Source: Variovorax sp. IB41 | Lineage (GTDB): Bacteria; Pseudomonadota; Gammaproteobacteria; Burkholderiales; Burkholderiaceae_C | Direction: 5' to 3' | Assembly (NCBI RefSeq): GCF_016405905.1 | Contig: NZ_JAEFCB010000019.1 | Coordinates: 1 to 64,000, forward strand | Length of the DNA: 64,000 nt | Part shown: piece by piece, positions 1 to 7,049 of the stretch | How the letters are laid out: every line of letters begins with the position of its first letter | Position numbering within the stretch: the first letter of the stretch is position 1 | Translations under genes and position numbers: made by a program | The notes under the pieces: model-generated | The model's database searches: none | Seen by the model: the letters and a program-made list of their open reading frames with translations, nothing else | What the model was told of the DNA's origin: nothing

Positions 1-983
1 CCAAGGGCGATCCGCGCATCGTGGATTCCACCGGCGCGCTCGAAATGGGCACCGATCCCAAGCGCATGCTCGTCTTGGGCGGCGGCATCATCGGCTTGGA
101 AATGGGCACCGTGTATTCCACGTTGGGCGCACGCCTGGATGTGGTCGAAATGCTCGACGGCCTGATGCAGGGCGCCGACCGCGACCTCGTGAAGGTCTGG
201 CAGAAGATGAACGCGCCGCGCTTCGACAACATCATGTTGAAGACCAAGACAGTCGGCGCCGAAGCCACGAAGGAGGGCATCAAGGTCACCTTCGAGGGCG
301 AAAACGCGCCCAAGGAGCCGCAGGTGTACGACCTCGTGCTGCAGGCCGTGGGCCGCAGCCCCAACGGCAAGAAGATCGGTGCCGAGAAGGCCGGCGTCAC
401 GGTGAGCGACCGCGGCTTCATCCCGGTGGACATCCAGATGCGCACCAACGTGCCGCACATCTTCGCCATCGGCGACATCGTGGGCCAGCCCATGCTGGCG
501 CACAAGGCGGTGCACGAGGCCCACGTGGCGGCCGAGGTGATCGCCGGCGAGCAGAAGGGCGACAAGGAACTCTCCAGCGCCGCCTTCAATGCCCGCGTGA
601 TCCCCAGCGTGGCCTACACCGACCCCGAAGTGGCGTGGGTCGGCCTCACGGAAGACCAGGCCAAGGCCGAAGGCATCAAGGTCAAGAAGGGCCACTTCCC
701 GTGGACCGCATCGGGCCGCGCCATCGCCAACGGCCGGGACGAAGGCTTCACCAAGCTGCTGTTCGATGCCGAGACGCACCGCATCCTGGGCGGCGGCATC
801 GTCGGCACGCATGCGGGCGACATGATCGGCGAGATCGCGCTGGCCATCGAGATGGGCGCGGACGAGATCGACATCGGCAAGACCATCCACCCGCACCCGA
901 CGCTGGGCGAAAGCATCGGTATGGCGGCGGAAGTGGCGCACGGCACCTGCACCGACCTGCCGCCGGTGAAGAAGGCCGCCTGA
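1..983 (+). CDS. lpdA: dihydrolipoyl dehydrogenase (E3), 3' part, probably of pyruvate dehydrogenase
   Basis: The gene enters from the left edge; the reading frame begins at base 3 and the N-terminus, with the FAD site and the redox disulfide, lies outside the window. What remains shows the NAD-binding glycine motif (GGGIIGLEMG), the FAD-contact segment AIGDIVGQPMLAHKA and the dimerisation domain ending in the E3 active-site motif HPHPTLGE. E3 reoxidises dihydrolipoamide on E2 with NAD+. A second, different lpdA lies at 13857-15287 inside the 2-oxoglutarate dehydrogenase operon. This copy therefore most likely serves pyruvate dehydrogenase, which would put aceE/aceF upstream; that is inference. 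A strong hairpin terminator follows at 1021. Confidence 0.93.
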   Translation, partial: KGDPRIVDSTGALEMGTDPKRMLVLGGGIIGLEMGTVYSTLGARLDVVEMLDGLMQGADRDLVKVWQKMNAPRFDNIMLKTKTVGAEATKEGIKVTFEGENAPKEPQVYDLVLQAVGRSPNGKKIGAEKAGVTVSDRGFIPVDIQMRTNVPHIFAIGDIVGQPMLAHKAVHEAHVAAEVIAGEQKGDKELSSAAFNARVIPSVAYTDPEVAWVGLTEDQAKAEGIKVKKGHFPWTASGRAIANGRDEGFTKLLFDAETHRILGGGIVGTHAGDMIGEIALAIEMGADEIDIGKTIHPHPTLGESIGMAAEVAHGTCTDLPPVKKAA

Positions 984-1020
984 TAGCTCGGTAGAGGCAG
1001 AGGCGCTATCGGCGCCCATA

Positions 1021-1049
1021 AAAAAATCCCGCCTCGGCGGGATTTTTTT
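1021..1049. terminator. Rho-independent, probably bidirectional terminator
   Basis: An A-run, the stem arm ATCCCGCC, a 2-base TC loop, the arm GGCGGGAT and a T-run form a near-perfect hairpin with poly-A before and poly-T after. It lies between the convergent lpdA (ends 983) and NlpC/P60 gene (ends 1080), so it can stop transcription from both sides. Confidence 0.9.
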
Positions 1050-1079
1050 CGTCCTGATCCTTGAGGGATCGGAAGGTGA

Positions 1080-1661
1080 TCAGTCGCCGGTACGGGCGTT
1101 GGCCGCTGCGGCCTTGATCTCTTCGGTCGGTGCGCCGCCGAGCACGCGGCGGGCGCCGTCGAAGCGGCGCTGCCAGTAGCTGCCGTTCATGTCTTCGACA
1201 CGAACCTGGGCGCCCGAGCGGGGGGAATGGATGAACTTGCCTTCGCCGACGTAGATGCCGACATGGCTGAAAGCGCGGCGCATGGTGTTGAAGAACACGA
1301 GGTCGCCGGGCTTGAGCTGGCTGCGGTCGATCTTCTCGGTGGCGGCGGCTTGCTCTTCGGCGCGGCGGGGGAGCATGTGGCCGACGGTCTGGTTGTACAT
1401 CGCGCGGACGAAGCCGCTGCAATCGAAACCGGATTCCGCCGTATTGCCGCCGCGGCGGTAAGGAACGCCCAGGAAGCCGATGGCGGTGACCACCAGGTCG
1501 GAAGTTCGTTCGGTGACGGTTTGACGGACCTGCTTGAGTTGCCCGATCAGACCCTTGTCTGCGAGCAAGCCGGCCAGTTCGTCATCGGTTCGGTCCTGTG
1601 AAGGGGCTGCATGGACAGCGACGGCAAACAGGAGGGACGCGGGTAGGACGAAAAAACGCAT
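1080..1661 (-). CDS. secreted NlpC/P60 family peptidoglycan endopeptidase
   Basis: The 193-residue protein has a signal peptide (about residues 1-19, ending VHAAP) followed by a C-terminal NlpC/P60 domain from about residue 55. The papain-like catalytic residues are visible: Cys81 in FDCSGFVRAMY, His133 in FSHVGIYVG and His145 in FIHSPRSG. Family members cleave the D-Glu/meso-diaminopimelate bond in cell-wall peptides, in the periplasm. The gene is alone on its strand, convergent with lpdA and divergent from the sugar dehydrogenase at 1903. The upstream region is AT-rich, consistent with its own promoter. The substrate is inferred from the family only. Confidence 0.88.
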   Translation of the reverse strand: MRFFVLPASLLFAVAVHAAPSQDRTDDELAGLLADKGLIGQLKQVRQTVTERTSDLVVTAIGFLGVPYRRGGNTAESGFDCSGFVRAMYNQTVGHMLPRRAEEQAAATEKIDRSQLKPGDLVFFNTMRRAFSHVGIYVGEGKFIHSPRSGAQVRVEDMNGSYWQRRFDGARRVLGGAPTEEIKAAAANARTGD

Positions 1662-1744
1662 GGCGCGTAGGATATTGATGACGCGCAGTTATGTCAATTT
1701 AAACTGAATTAGCGAATGTGTCTGCAAATCATTGATTTGCTTGA

Positions 1745-1772
1745 ATTTTTCCGATTCGGCCGAATAAAAAAT
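1745..1772. promoter_or_regulatory. AT-flanked palindrome in a divergent intergenic region
   Basis: The 241-bp gap (1662-1902) between the NlpC/P60 gene and the sugar dehydrogenase is clearly AT-richer than its surroundings. At 1754-1765 it contains the perfect 12-bp palindrome ATTCGGCCGAAT, flanked by a T-run on the left and an A-run on the right that can also pair. It could be an operator or a transcript hairpin. No known binding motif was recognised, so the function is open. Confidence 0.45.
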
Positions 1773-1902
1773 GTAACGGTGGACCTTTATGTTCCATAAG
1801 TGGTTCGTTTCAAATGGGCCTTCGGGACCGAAGTGAACTGTCCGGTGGGGTAGATGCTGACGCTATTTCTCGCCAAGATGGCGCCAACTGCCCGGAAAAA
1901 AC

Positions 1903-3033
1903 ATGAACTTTCGGATTAACTTGGCCATTCGCCTCGCCGGCCGCGCCGTTTTCATTGCCGCGCTCGGAGTTGGCGGATTGTCTTTTGCCCAAGGGCGCCC
2001 CGAAACGGTGGCGAGCGGCCTCGAGAACCCATGGGGCGTGAGTTTTCTGCCGGGCGGCCGCTACATCGTCACCGAGCGCCCTGGTCGCATGCGGCTGATC
2101 GGCGCAGACGGCAAGATCGGCGCCCCCATCGCAGGCCTGCCCGCCATCGCCGCGGGCGGCCAGGGCGGTTTGCTCGACGTGCTGGCCGATTCGGGCTTCG
2201 AGAAGAACCGCACGCTGTACTTCTGCTTTTCCGAACCTGAGGCCAGCGGGTCCGGCAACAGCACCGCGCTGGCGAGCACGCAACTGTCGGCCGACGGCGC
2301 CCGGCTCGAGAACCTGAAGATCATCTTCAGCCAGAAACCCAAGGTGGCGAGCCGCTCGCATTTCGGCTGCCGCATCGTCGAGGCGCGCGACGGCACGCTG
2401 TTCCTCACGCTGGGCGACCGCTTCAGCCGCAAGGACGACGCGCAGAAGCTCGATAACCACCATGGCAAGGTCGTGCGGATCAACAAGGACGGCTCCGTGC
2501 CGAAGGACAACCCGTTCGTCGGCAAGCCGGGCGCGCTGCCCGAGATCTGGAGCTACGGCCATCGCAACGGGCAGGGCGCCACGCTCGCGCCCGACGGCCG
2601 CTTCTGGATGACCGAGCACGGCCCGCAGGGCGGCGACGAAATCAACATCCCGCAGGCCGGCCGCAACTACGGCTGGCCGGTGATCACCTACGGCGAGAAC
2701 TACGGCGGCGGCAAGATCGGCGACGGCATCACGGCCAAGGACGGCATGGAGCAGCCGCTGCACTACTGGGTGCCGTCGATCGCGCCTTCGGGCATGGCGT
2801 TTCTCACGAGCGACCGCTATGGCGCGGCCTGGAAGGGAAACCTCTTCGTGGGCTCGCTGAAGTTCGGCTACCTCGACCGCATCGAACTGAAAGACGGCAA
2901 GGTGGTCGCCGAGCACAAGCTGCTGACCGACAGCCGGGCGCGCATCCGCGACGTGAAGCAGGGGCCGGACGGTTTGCTCTACGTGCTGACCGACGAGTCC
3001 GACGGCAAGCTGCTGCGCCTGCGCCCGAACTGA
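1903..3033 (+). CDS. periplasmic PQQ-dependent sugar dehydrogenase family protein (YliI/Asd-like)
   Basis: This is a 376-residue beta-propeller protein of the soluble aldose dehydrogenase/GSDH family. A signal peptide covers about residues 1-28 (hydrophobic run, then SFAQ/G). The family signatures SGLENPWGVSFLPGG, TERPGRMRL, GGQGGLLDV, LDNHHGKVVRI, WSYGHRNGQG and EHGPQGGDEIN appear in the expected order. Such enzymes oxidise aldose sugars with PQQ and pass electrons to the respiratory chain. No PQQ synthesis genes are in the window, so whether the holoenzyme forms cannot be judged here. It is followed convergently, 9 bp away, by the lipoprotein hydrolase gene. Confidence 0.86.
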   Translation: MNFRINLAIRLAGRAVFIAALGVGGLSFAQGRPETVASGLENPWGVSFLPGGRYIVTERPGRMRLIGADGKIGAPIAGLPAIAAGGQGGLLDVLADSGFEKNRTLYFCFSEPEASGSGNSTALASTQLSADGARLENLKIIFSQKPKVASRSHFGCRIVEARDGTLFLTLGDRFSRKDDAQKLDNHHGKVVRINKDGSVPKDNPFVGKPGALPEIWSYGHRNGQGATLAPDGRFWMTEHGPQGGDEINIPQAGRNYGWPVITYGENYGGGKIGDGITAKDGMEQPLHYWVPSIAPSGMAFLTSDRYGAAWKGNLFVGSLKFGYLDRIELKDGKVVAEHKLLTDSRARIRDVKQGPDGLLYVLTDESDGKLLRLRPN

Positions 3034-3042
3034 GGCGCCGCT

Positions 3043-3813
3043 TCAGCCGGGGCAGCCCGGCAGCGGCAGCGTCGGCAGCATGCGGCGCCAGAGCCGCGTC
3101 CACTCGGGCCAGTCGTGGCCGCCTTGCGTCGTGAAGACGCGGTCCGCCGGCAGCGCGGCCGCCAGCAGCCGGTGGCTGAAGGCAAAGCGGTCGTCCACCG
3201 CGTAGCCCAGATAGAGCGGCGGCCGCGCGCCGAAGGTGGCCGTGGTGCCCACGTAGCCGCGCATCCATCGCCAGAGCTGCGTTTCGTTCGGCGTGCGTGG
3301 ATCGCTGCCGGGCGGATCGCTCAACGGGCCGGTCCAGCGGGCGATGCCGCCGGCATTGGCGATGTCGGTGCTGAGGCCGCGTTCGCCGAGATAGGGCGCA
3401 AGGGTGACGAGGCCCGCGAGCTCGCCGGGGTGTGTCTGCGCATAGAGCAGTCCGCCGAAGCCGCCGACCGAGATGCCGACGATCCAGATGGACTTGTAGC
3501 CTTGGCTGCGGGCCGGCGCCATCACGTCCTGGCTCAATCGCTCGAGGATGGTCTTGCTGTTGTAGTAGCCGAGGTGCGCATCGACCCGCATCACGTCCAC
3601 CGCAAGGCGGTTGTCGTTCAGGGCGCTGACGAAGCCTTCGCGCACGAACTCGTCGGGGTGCGAGTACGCGCCGGGCAGCATCACGACGAGCGTGTCGGCG
3701 TTCCGCGTGCAGGTGCTTTTCTCGAGCGTGGTCTCCAGCGGCACCTTGGCCGTGCGCAGGCCGCCGCAGCCGGTGGCCAGGAGGGCCGCACAAAGCGCCG
3801 AGAGAATTCGCAT
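3043..3813 (-). CDS. alpha/beta-hydrolase-fold lipoprotein
   Basis: The 256-residue protein has a lipobox LLATGC that places the lipidated Cys at residue 16, so it should be membrane-anchored on the periplasmic side. The body looks like an alpha/beta hydrolase: a strand VVMLPGAY near residue 45, a nucleophile elbow GISVGG with Ser115, and a late GGHDW (about 237) as the probable catalytic His. It resembles esterase D-type or unclassified hydrolases, and no substrate can be read. It lies 10 bp downstream of the HpaB/AbfD-like gene on the same strand and is probably co-transcribed with it. Confidence 0.72.
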   Translation of the reverse strand: MRILSALCAALLATGCGGLRTAKVPLETTLEKSTCTRNADTLVVMLPGAYSHPDEFVREGFVSALNDNRLAVDVMRVDAHLGYYNSKTILERLSQDVMAPARSQGYKSIWIVGISVGGFGGLLYAQTHPGELAGLVTLAPYLGERGLSTDIANAGGIARWTGPLSDPPGSDPRTPNETQLWRWMRGYVGTTATFGARPPLYLGYAVDDRFAFSHRLLAAALPADRVFTTQGGHDWPEWTRLWRRMLPTLPLPGCPG

Positions 3814-3823
3814 CCGCCGGAGT

Positions 3824-5461
3824 CTAGGCGCGCTCGGCGCTCTCGTTGCGCCGCGAGGCCGGCAGGTCGACCATCACCGGCTGGCCGGGCGTGGTGCAGC
3901 CGGTGTCGCAGCATTTGCCGGGCTGGCGGTTCTTCGTGATGGCGCGTGCCGGGTCGTGTGGCGCCGCGGCCGGCGATCCGTCCGCCGCGATGCCGCGTTC
4001 CAGGATGCGCTCGACCAACTCGACCTTGGAGCCGACCGGGTAGTTGCGCCAGATCTCCTGCTTCATCGCCGCCGGCGAGCCGCCGCCGTGCAGGCTGATC
4101 ACGCTGTACCAGCCGCCCTGGTAGCCGGCCGTCAGGTCTTCGATGAAGCGGGCCGTCTCGATCCGCTGCTCGTAGGGAATCGCCGGGTTGGCGCGCAGCA
4201 CGTCCGACAGGCGCGCGGCGGTCTCGGGGTTGTGGTCTTCGTCGGGGCCGGGCAGCGTGACGATCAGGCCGCCGCTCACGTAGTGCGCGATGCGGTGCAT
4301 GTCGTAGATCTTTGTCGCGAGCAACAGCTTGCCGATGTTGCTGAACACCGGGTCGGGCATGAAGACCTCGCAGTGTTCATCGGCCTTGCCGTAGACGCTG
4401 GCCGCCACGCCGCAGGCGAAGAAACTCTCGGTGATGGTGATGAGCTCGACCATCTGCTCGCGCAGGTGGCTTTCCTTGCCGGGGTCGAAGCCGTTGGCCT
4501 CGCACATCAGTGCGCCGGCGCCGATCAAGAGGTCGCCGAAACCCGCGCGCGCGCCGATGCAGCTGTGGCGATGGTGGGTGGCGTAGCTGTAGGTGAGGTG
4601 GCCCGAGTGTTCCCATTCGCCGGCGTAGAACACGCGCTCCCACGGCACGAACACGCGGTCGAACATGCACACGCCGGTGCTCTGGCCGTACTTGCGGCTG
4701 AAGAGGGCGTCGCCGTGCTCGAACTTCTCGCCGGGGCGGCCGGCAGGGCGCGCGACGATGGTGAGGCCGGGCGCGTCCAGCGGCACGGCGCAGCAGACGG
4801 CGAAGTCGGCGTCTTCCCGGCCCATGTTGCGGCAGGGCATGACCAGCAGTTCATGCACATAGGGCGCACCGGTCACGATCGCCTTGGTGCCCGAGATCAC
4901 GATGCCGCGCGCATTGCGCTCGACCACGTGCAGGTAGCTGTCGACATTCGCCTGCTCGTGCGGCCGGCGGCTGCGGTCGCCCTTGGCGTCGGTCATGGCG
5001 ACGCCCAACGTCAGGTCCTGGTCCTGCACGCGGTGCAGGTACTCGCGAAAGCGCGCGGTGTGCTCGGTGCTGCCGCGCGCGTCGTCGATGCGGGCCGACA
5101 CCTGGGCGATGGCGTTGAGCGCGTCGTGCGTGAGGTAACGCTGGGCGCAGCCGGTTTCCTGGCAGACCAGCCGCACGGCCTCCAGCTTGTTGAGCAGGTC
5201 GCTCGAACTGGTGTTGATGTGCGAGAGCCGGTTCACCCGCTTGCCGCTGGTGTGCTGCACGGCGGTCATCAGGGGCTCGTACTGGGTCTTCAGCGCGTAG
5301 TCGTAGGTGAGGGCGATGGCATTGATGCCGGGCTGGAAGGCGGCTTCGTCGGCCACGCTGTCGACGCGGCGGCCATCGACAAACACGTTGGGGCTGTAGC
5401 GGCGCAGCGATTCGCGGTAGTCGGCGCCGGATATGAGGGCGGCGGGGAGCGGGGCGTTCAT
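3824..5461 (-). CDS. HpaB / 4-hydroxybutyryl-CoA dehydratase superfamily flavoprotein
   Basis: The 545-residue protein belongs to the 4-hydroxyphenylacetate 3-hydroxylase (HpaB) superfamily, nearer to the 4-hydroxybutyryl-CoA dehydratase (AbfD) branch. It has CRNMGREDADFAV with PLDAPGLTIVARP (210-239), an acyl-CoA-dehydrogenase-like core, and SLHGGGSPAAMKQEI near 456. Of the four AbfD Fe-S ligands, memory alignment keeps Cys105 and His297 but replaces the others with Tyr109 and Ala304. It is therefore more likely an FADH2-using monooxygenase or an altered lyase than a true dehydratase. The tail carries an unusual KCCDTGC cluster (516-521). Start at 5461 was chosen over 5509 because GGAGA lies 9 nt upstream. 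It is divergent from a TetR gene that probably controls it. Confidence 0.75.
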   Translation of the reverse strand: MNAPLPAALISGADYRESLRRYSPNVFVDGRRVDSVADEAAFQPGINAIALTYDYALKTQYEPLMTAVQHTSGKRVNRLSHINTSSSDLLNKLEAVRLVCQETGCAQRYLTHDALNAIAQVSARIDDARGSTEHTARFREYLHRVQDQDLTLGVAMTDAKGDRSRRPHEQANVDSYLHVVERNARGIVISGTKAIVTGAPYVHELLVMPCRNMGREDADFAVCCAVPLDAPGLTIVARPAGRPGEKFEHGDALFSRKYGQSTGVCMFDRVFVPWERVFYAGEWEHSGHLTYSYATHHRHSCIGARAGFGDLLIGAGALMCEANGFDPGKESHLREQMVELITITESFFACGVAASVYGKADEHCEVFMPDPVFSNIGKLLLATKIYDMHRIAHYVSGGLIVTLPGPDEDHNPETAARLSDVLRANPAIPYEQRIETARFIEDLTAGYQGGWYSVISLHGGGSPAAMKQEIWRNYPVGSKVELVERILERGIAADGSPAAAPHDPARAITKNRQPGKCCDTGCTTPGQPVMVDLPASRRNESAERA

Positions 5462-5502
5462 CGTTTTTTGTCTCCGGTTTTTTGATCGTCGGCGTAAATA
5501 TT

Positions 5503-5515
5503 TGAACATCGTTCA
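5503..5515. promoter_or_regulatory. probable TetR operator (TGAAC-ATC-GTTCA)
   Basis: A perfect inverted repeat, TGAAC, 3-bp spacer, GTTCA, sits in the AT-rich 116-bp gap between the HpaB/AbfD-like gene and the divergent TetR gene. A further half-like TGAAC occurs at 5541. Its size and position fit a dimeric TetR repressor acting on both genes; that role is inferred. Confidence 0.65.
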
Positions 5516-5564
5516 TTTTTTATATCAACGTTAAAAAATATGAACTGGCGCGCAATCCGGGGCT

Positions 5565-5570
5565 TATAGT
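5565..5570 (+). promoter_or_regulatory. -10 element for the TetR gene (leaderless start)
   Basis: TATAGT lies 7 bp before the ATG at 5578, so transcription would begin at or next to the start codon. No Shine-Dalgarno sequence is present. This suggests a leaderless mRNA. Confidence 0.5.
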
Positions 5571-5577
5571 GTCGCCC

Positions 5578-6282
5578 ATGCACGCCAAGCTCCAACGCCG
5601 CCAGACCCTCACCGACGCCCGCCGTGCCCTGGTGCTCGACGCGGCCCGCACGGTGTTCTCGGAAGCGGGGATCGAGGGCGCGAGCATCCGCGAGATCGCG
5701 AAAAAGGCCGGCTACACGCCGGGCGCCATCTACTCGTACTTCGAGAGCAAGGAGGCGATCTACGCCGCGCTGCTCGATGAATCGCTGCTGCGCCTGCAGG
5801 CCGCGGTGGCCGAGGCGAAGGTGTCCAGGTCCCGGCCGGACAAGACCCTGGCTGCCAAGGCGCAGGCGTGGTTCGACTTCTACGCGGCGAACCCGCGCGA
5901 CCTGGACCTCGGCTTCTACCTCGTGCATGGCATGCGCCCCCGCGGCCTGACCAGCGAGCTGGACCATGAACTGAACGACCGCCTCTACGACGCGCTGCGC
6001 CCCTGCGAAGACGCGCTGCTGGCCATGGGCCTGGACGCGGCGCTGGCGCTGCAGGAAAACACGGCCCTCTTCGCGCACGGCGTCGGCCTGCTGCTGATGC
6101 AGCACACCGGGCGCATCCGCATGTTCCGGCAGTCGGCCGATGCGCTGTTCAAGACCTACCTGGCGCAACTGACCGAGCGATCCGCCGCCCCGGCGACGAA
6201 CGAAGACGCCACCGGGCCCGCCGAGGCGGGCCAACCCGATCTTTTCGGTGGTACGGTTCAGCCCCATCCAACCGATACCTGA
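5578..6282 (+). CDS. TetR family transcriptional regulator
   Basis: The protein is 234 residues from the ATG at 5578; a GTG three codons earlier (5569) is possible but would begin inside the -10 box. The N-terminal helix-turn-helix is clear: LVLDAARTVFSEAGIEGASI, then REIAKKAGYTPGAIYSYFES and KEAIYAALL. The C-terminal ligand-binding half is specific to this protein and the tail is proline/alanine-rich. It is divergent from the HpaB/AbfD-like gene, with the palindrome at 5503 between them, which is the classical layout for local repression relieved by an aromatic or acyl-CoA ligand. It is followed 12 bp later by an isochorismatase-type gene, probably in the same transcript. Confidence 0.88.
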   Translation: MHAKLQRRQTLTDARRALVLDAARTVFSEAGIEGASIREIAKKAGYTPGAIYSYFESKEAIYAALLDESLLRLQAAVAEAKVSRSRPDKTLAAKAQAWFDFYAANPRDLDLGFYLVHGMRPRGLTSELDHELNDRLYDALRPCEDALLAMGLDAALALQENTALFAHGVGLLLMQHTGRIRMFRQSADALFKTYLAQLTERSAAPATNEDATGPAEAGQPDLFGGTVQPHPTDT

Positions 6283-6294
6283 AAGATCCCGTTC

Positions 6295-6897
6295 ATGCTG
6301 CTCGATGCCTCGCTCTCCCAACTCGTTCTGGTCGACTACCAGGCGCGGCTGATGCCGGCGATCTTCGAGAGCGAAGCGGTCGCGCAGAACGCGGTGCGGC
6401 TGGGCAAGCTGGCGCGGCTGTTCGAGGTGCCGGTGTTCGGCACCGAGCACAACCCCTCCAAGCTGGGCGAGAACATGCCCGACATCCGCGCGCTGTGCCA
6501 GCGCACCCTGCCCAAGATGCATTTCAGCGGCGTGGAAGAGGGCCTGGGCGAGTGGCTGCGCGTGCCGGCCAAGGCGCCGCAGGGCAATGCCCGCAGCCTG
6601 CCCAAGCACCTGCAGAAGCCCGCCGCCGCGGCCGAGGAGCGCAACACCATCGTGATCGCCGGCTGCGAAGCCCATGTCTGCCTGTTGCAGACCGCGCTCG
6701 ATTTGTTGGAAGACGAGTTCGAAGTCTGGGTGGTCACCGATGCCTGCGGCTCGCGCACCGAGCGCAACCGCGACGCCGCGTTCGACCGGCTGGCCGGCGC
6801 TGGCGCCGAGCTCGTGACGACCGAGATGGTTGCCTTCGAGTGGCTGCGCACCGCGGAACATCCGGCATTTCCTGAAGTGCTCGCGCTGGTCCGATAG
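6295..6897 (+). CDS. isochorismatase-family cysteine hydrolase
   Basis: A compact 200-residue member of the isochorismatase-like fold (YcaC/nicotinamidase relatives). The catalytic triad can be placed: Asp14 in LVLVDYQ, Lys74 in TLPKMHF and Cys129 in GCEAHVCLLQTA, followed by the typical VVTDACGSRT. Family members hydrolyse amides or vinyl ethers, and the substrate is not readable here. It lies 12 bp after the TetR gene, so it may be regulated with it. A GC-rich hairpin lies 44 bp downstream. Confidence 0.82.
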   Translation: MLLDASLSQLVLVDYQARLMPAIFESEAVAQNAVRLGKLARLFEVPVFGTEHNPSKLGENMPDIRALCQRTLPKMHFSGVEEGLGEWLRVPAKAPQGNARSLPKHLQKPAAAAEERNTIVIAGCEAHVCLLQTALDLLEDEFEVWVVTDACGSRTERNRDAAFDRLAGAGAELVTTEMVAFEWLRTAEHPAFPEVLALVR

Positions 6898-6940
6898 CCC
6901 GATACCCCGATAGCTAAATTGCGGCCTGCCGGGCAGGGCT

Positions 6941-6960
6941 CGGCCGGATTGTTCCGGCCG
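6941..6960 (+). terminator. GC-rich hairpin without T-run
   Basis: CGGCCGGA and TCCGGCCG form an 8-bp stem around a TTGT loop between the isochorismatase-type gene and prpE. There is no T-run, so termination would be weak or need Rho. The AT-rich CCATAATTATGAATT that follows (about 6984-6998) looks like the prpE promoter region. Confidence 0.4.
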
Positions 6961-7049
6961 TCAGCTTGCTGCAAGATCGGCCTCCATAATTATGAATTCA
7001 GTTTTGGCGAGGCTGCCGAAACCGGACCCATAACAGGAGACAAACCGAG

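Noticed and set aside
3824-5461. Naming this gene 4-hydroxybutyryl-CoA dehydratase
   Set aside because: Two of the four Fe-S ligands appear to be replaced (Tyr109, Ala304), so dehydratase chemistry is not supported.
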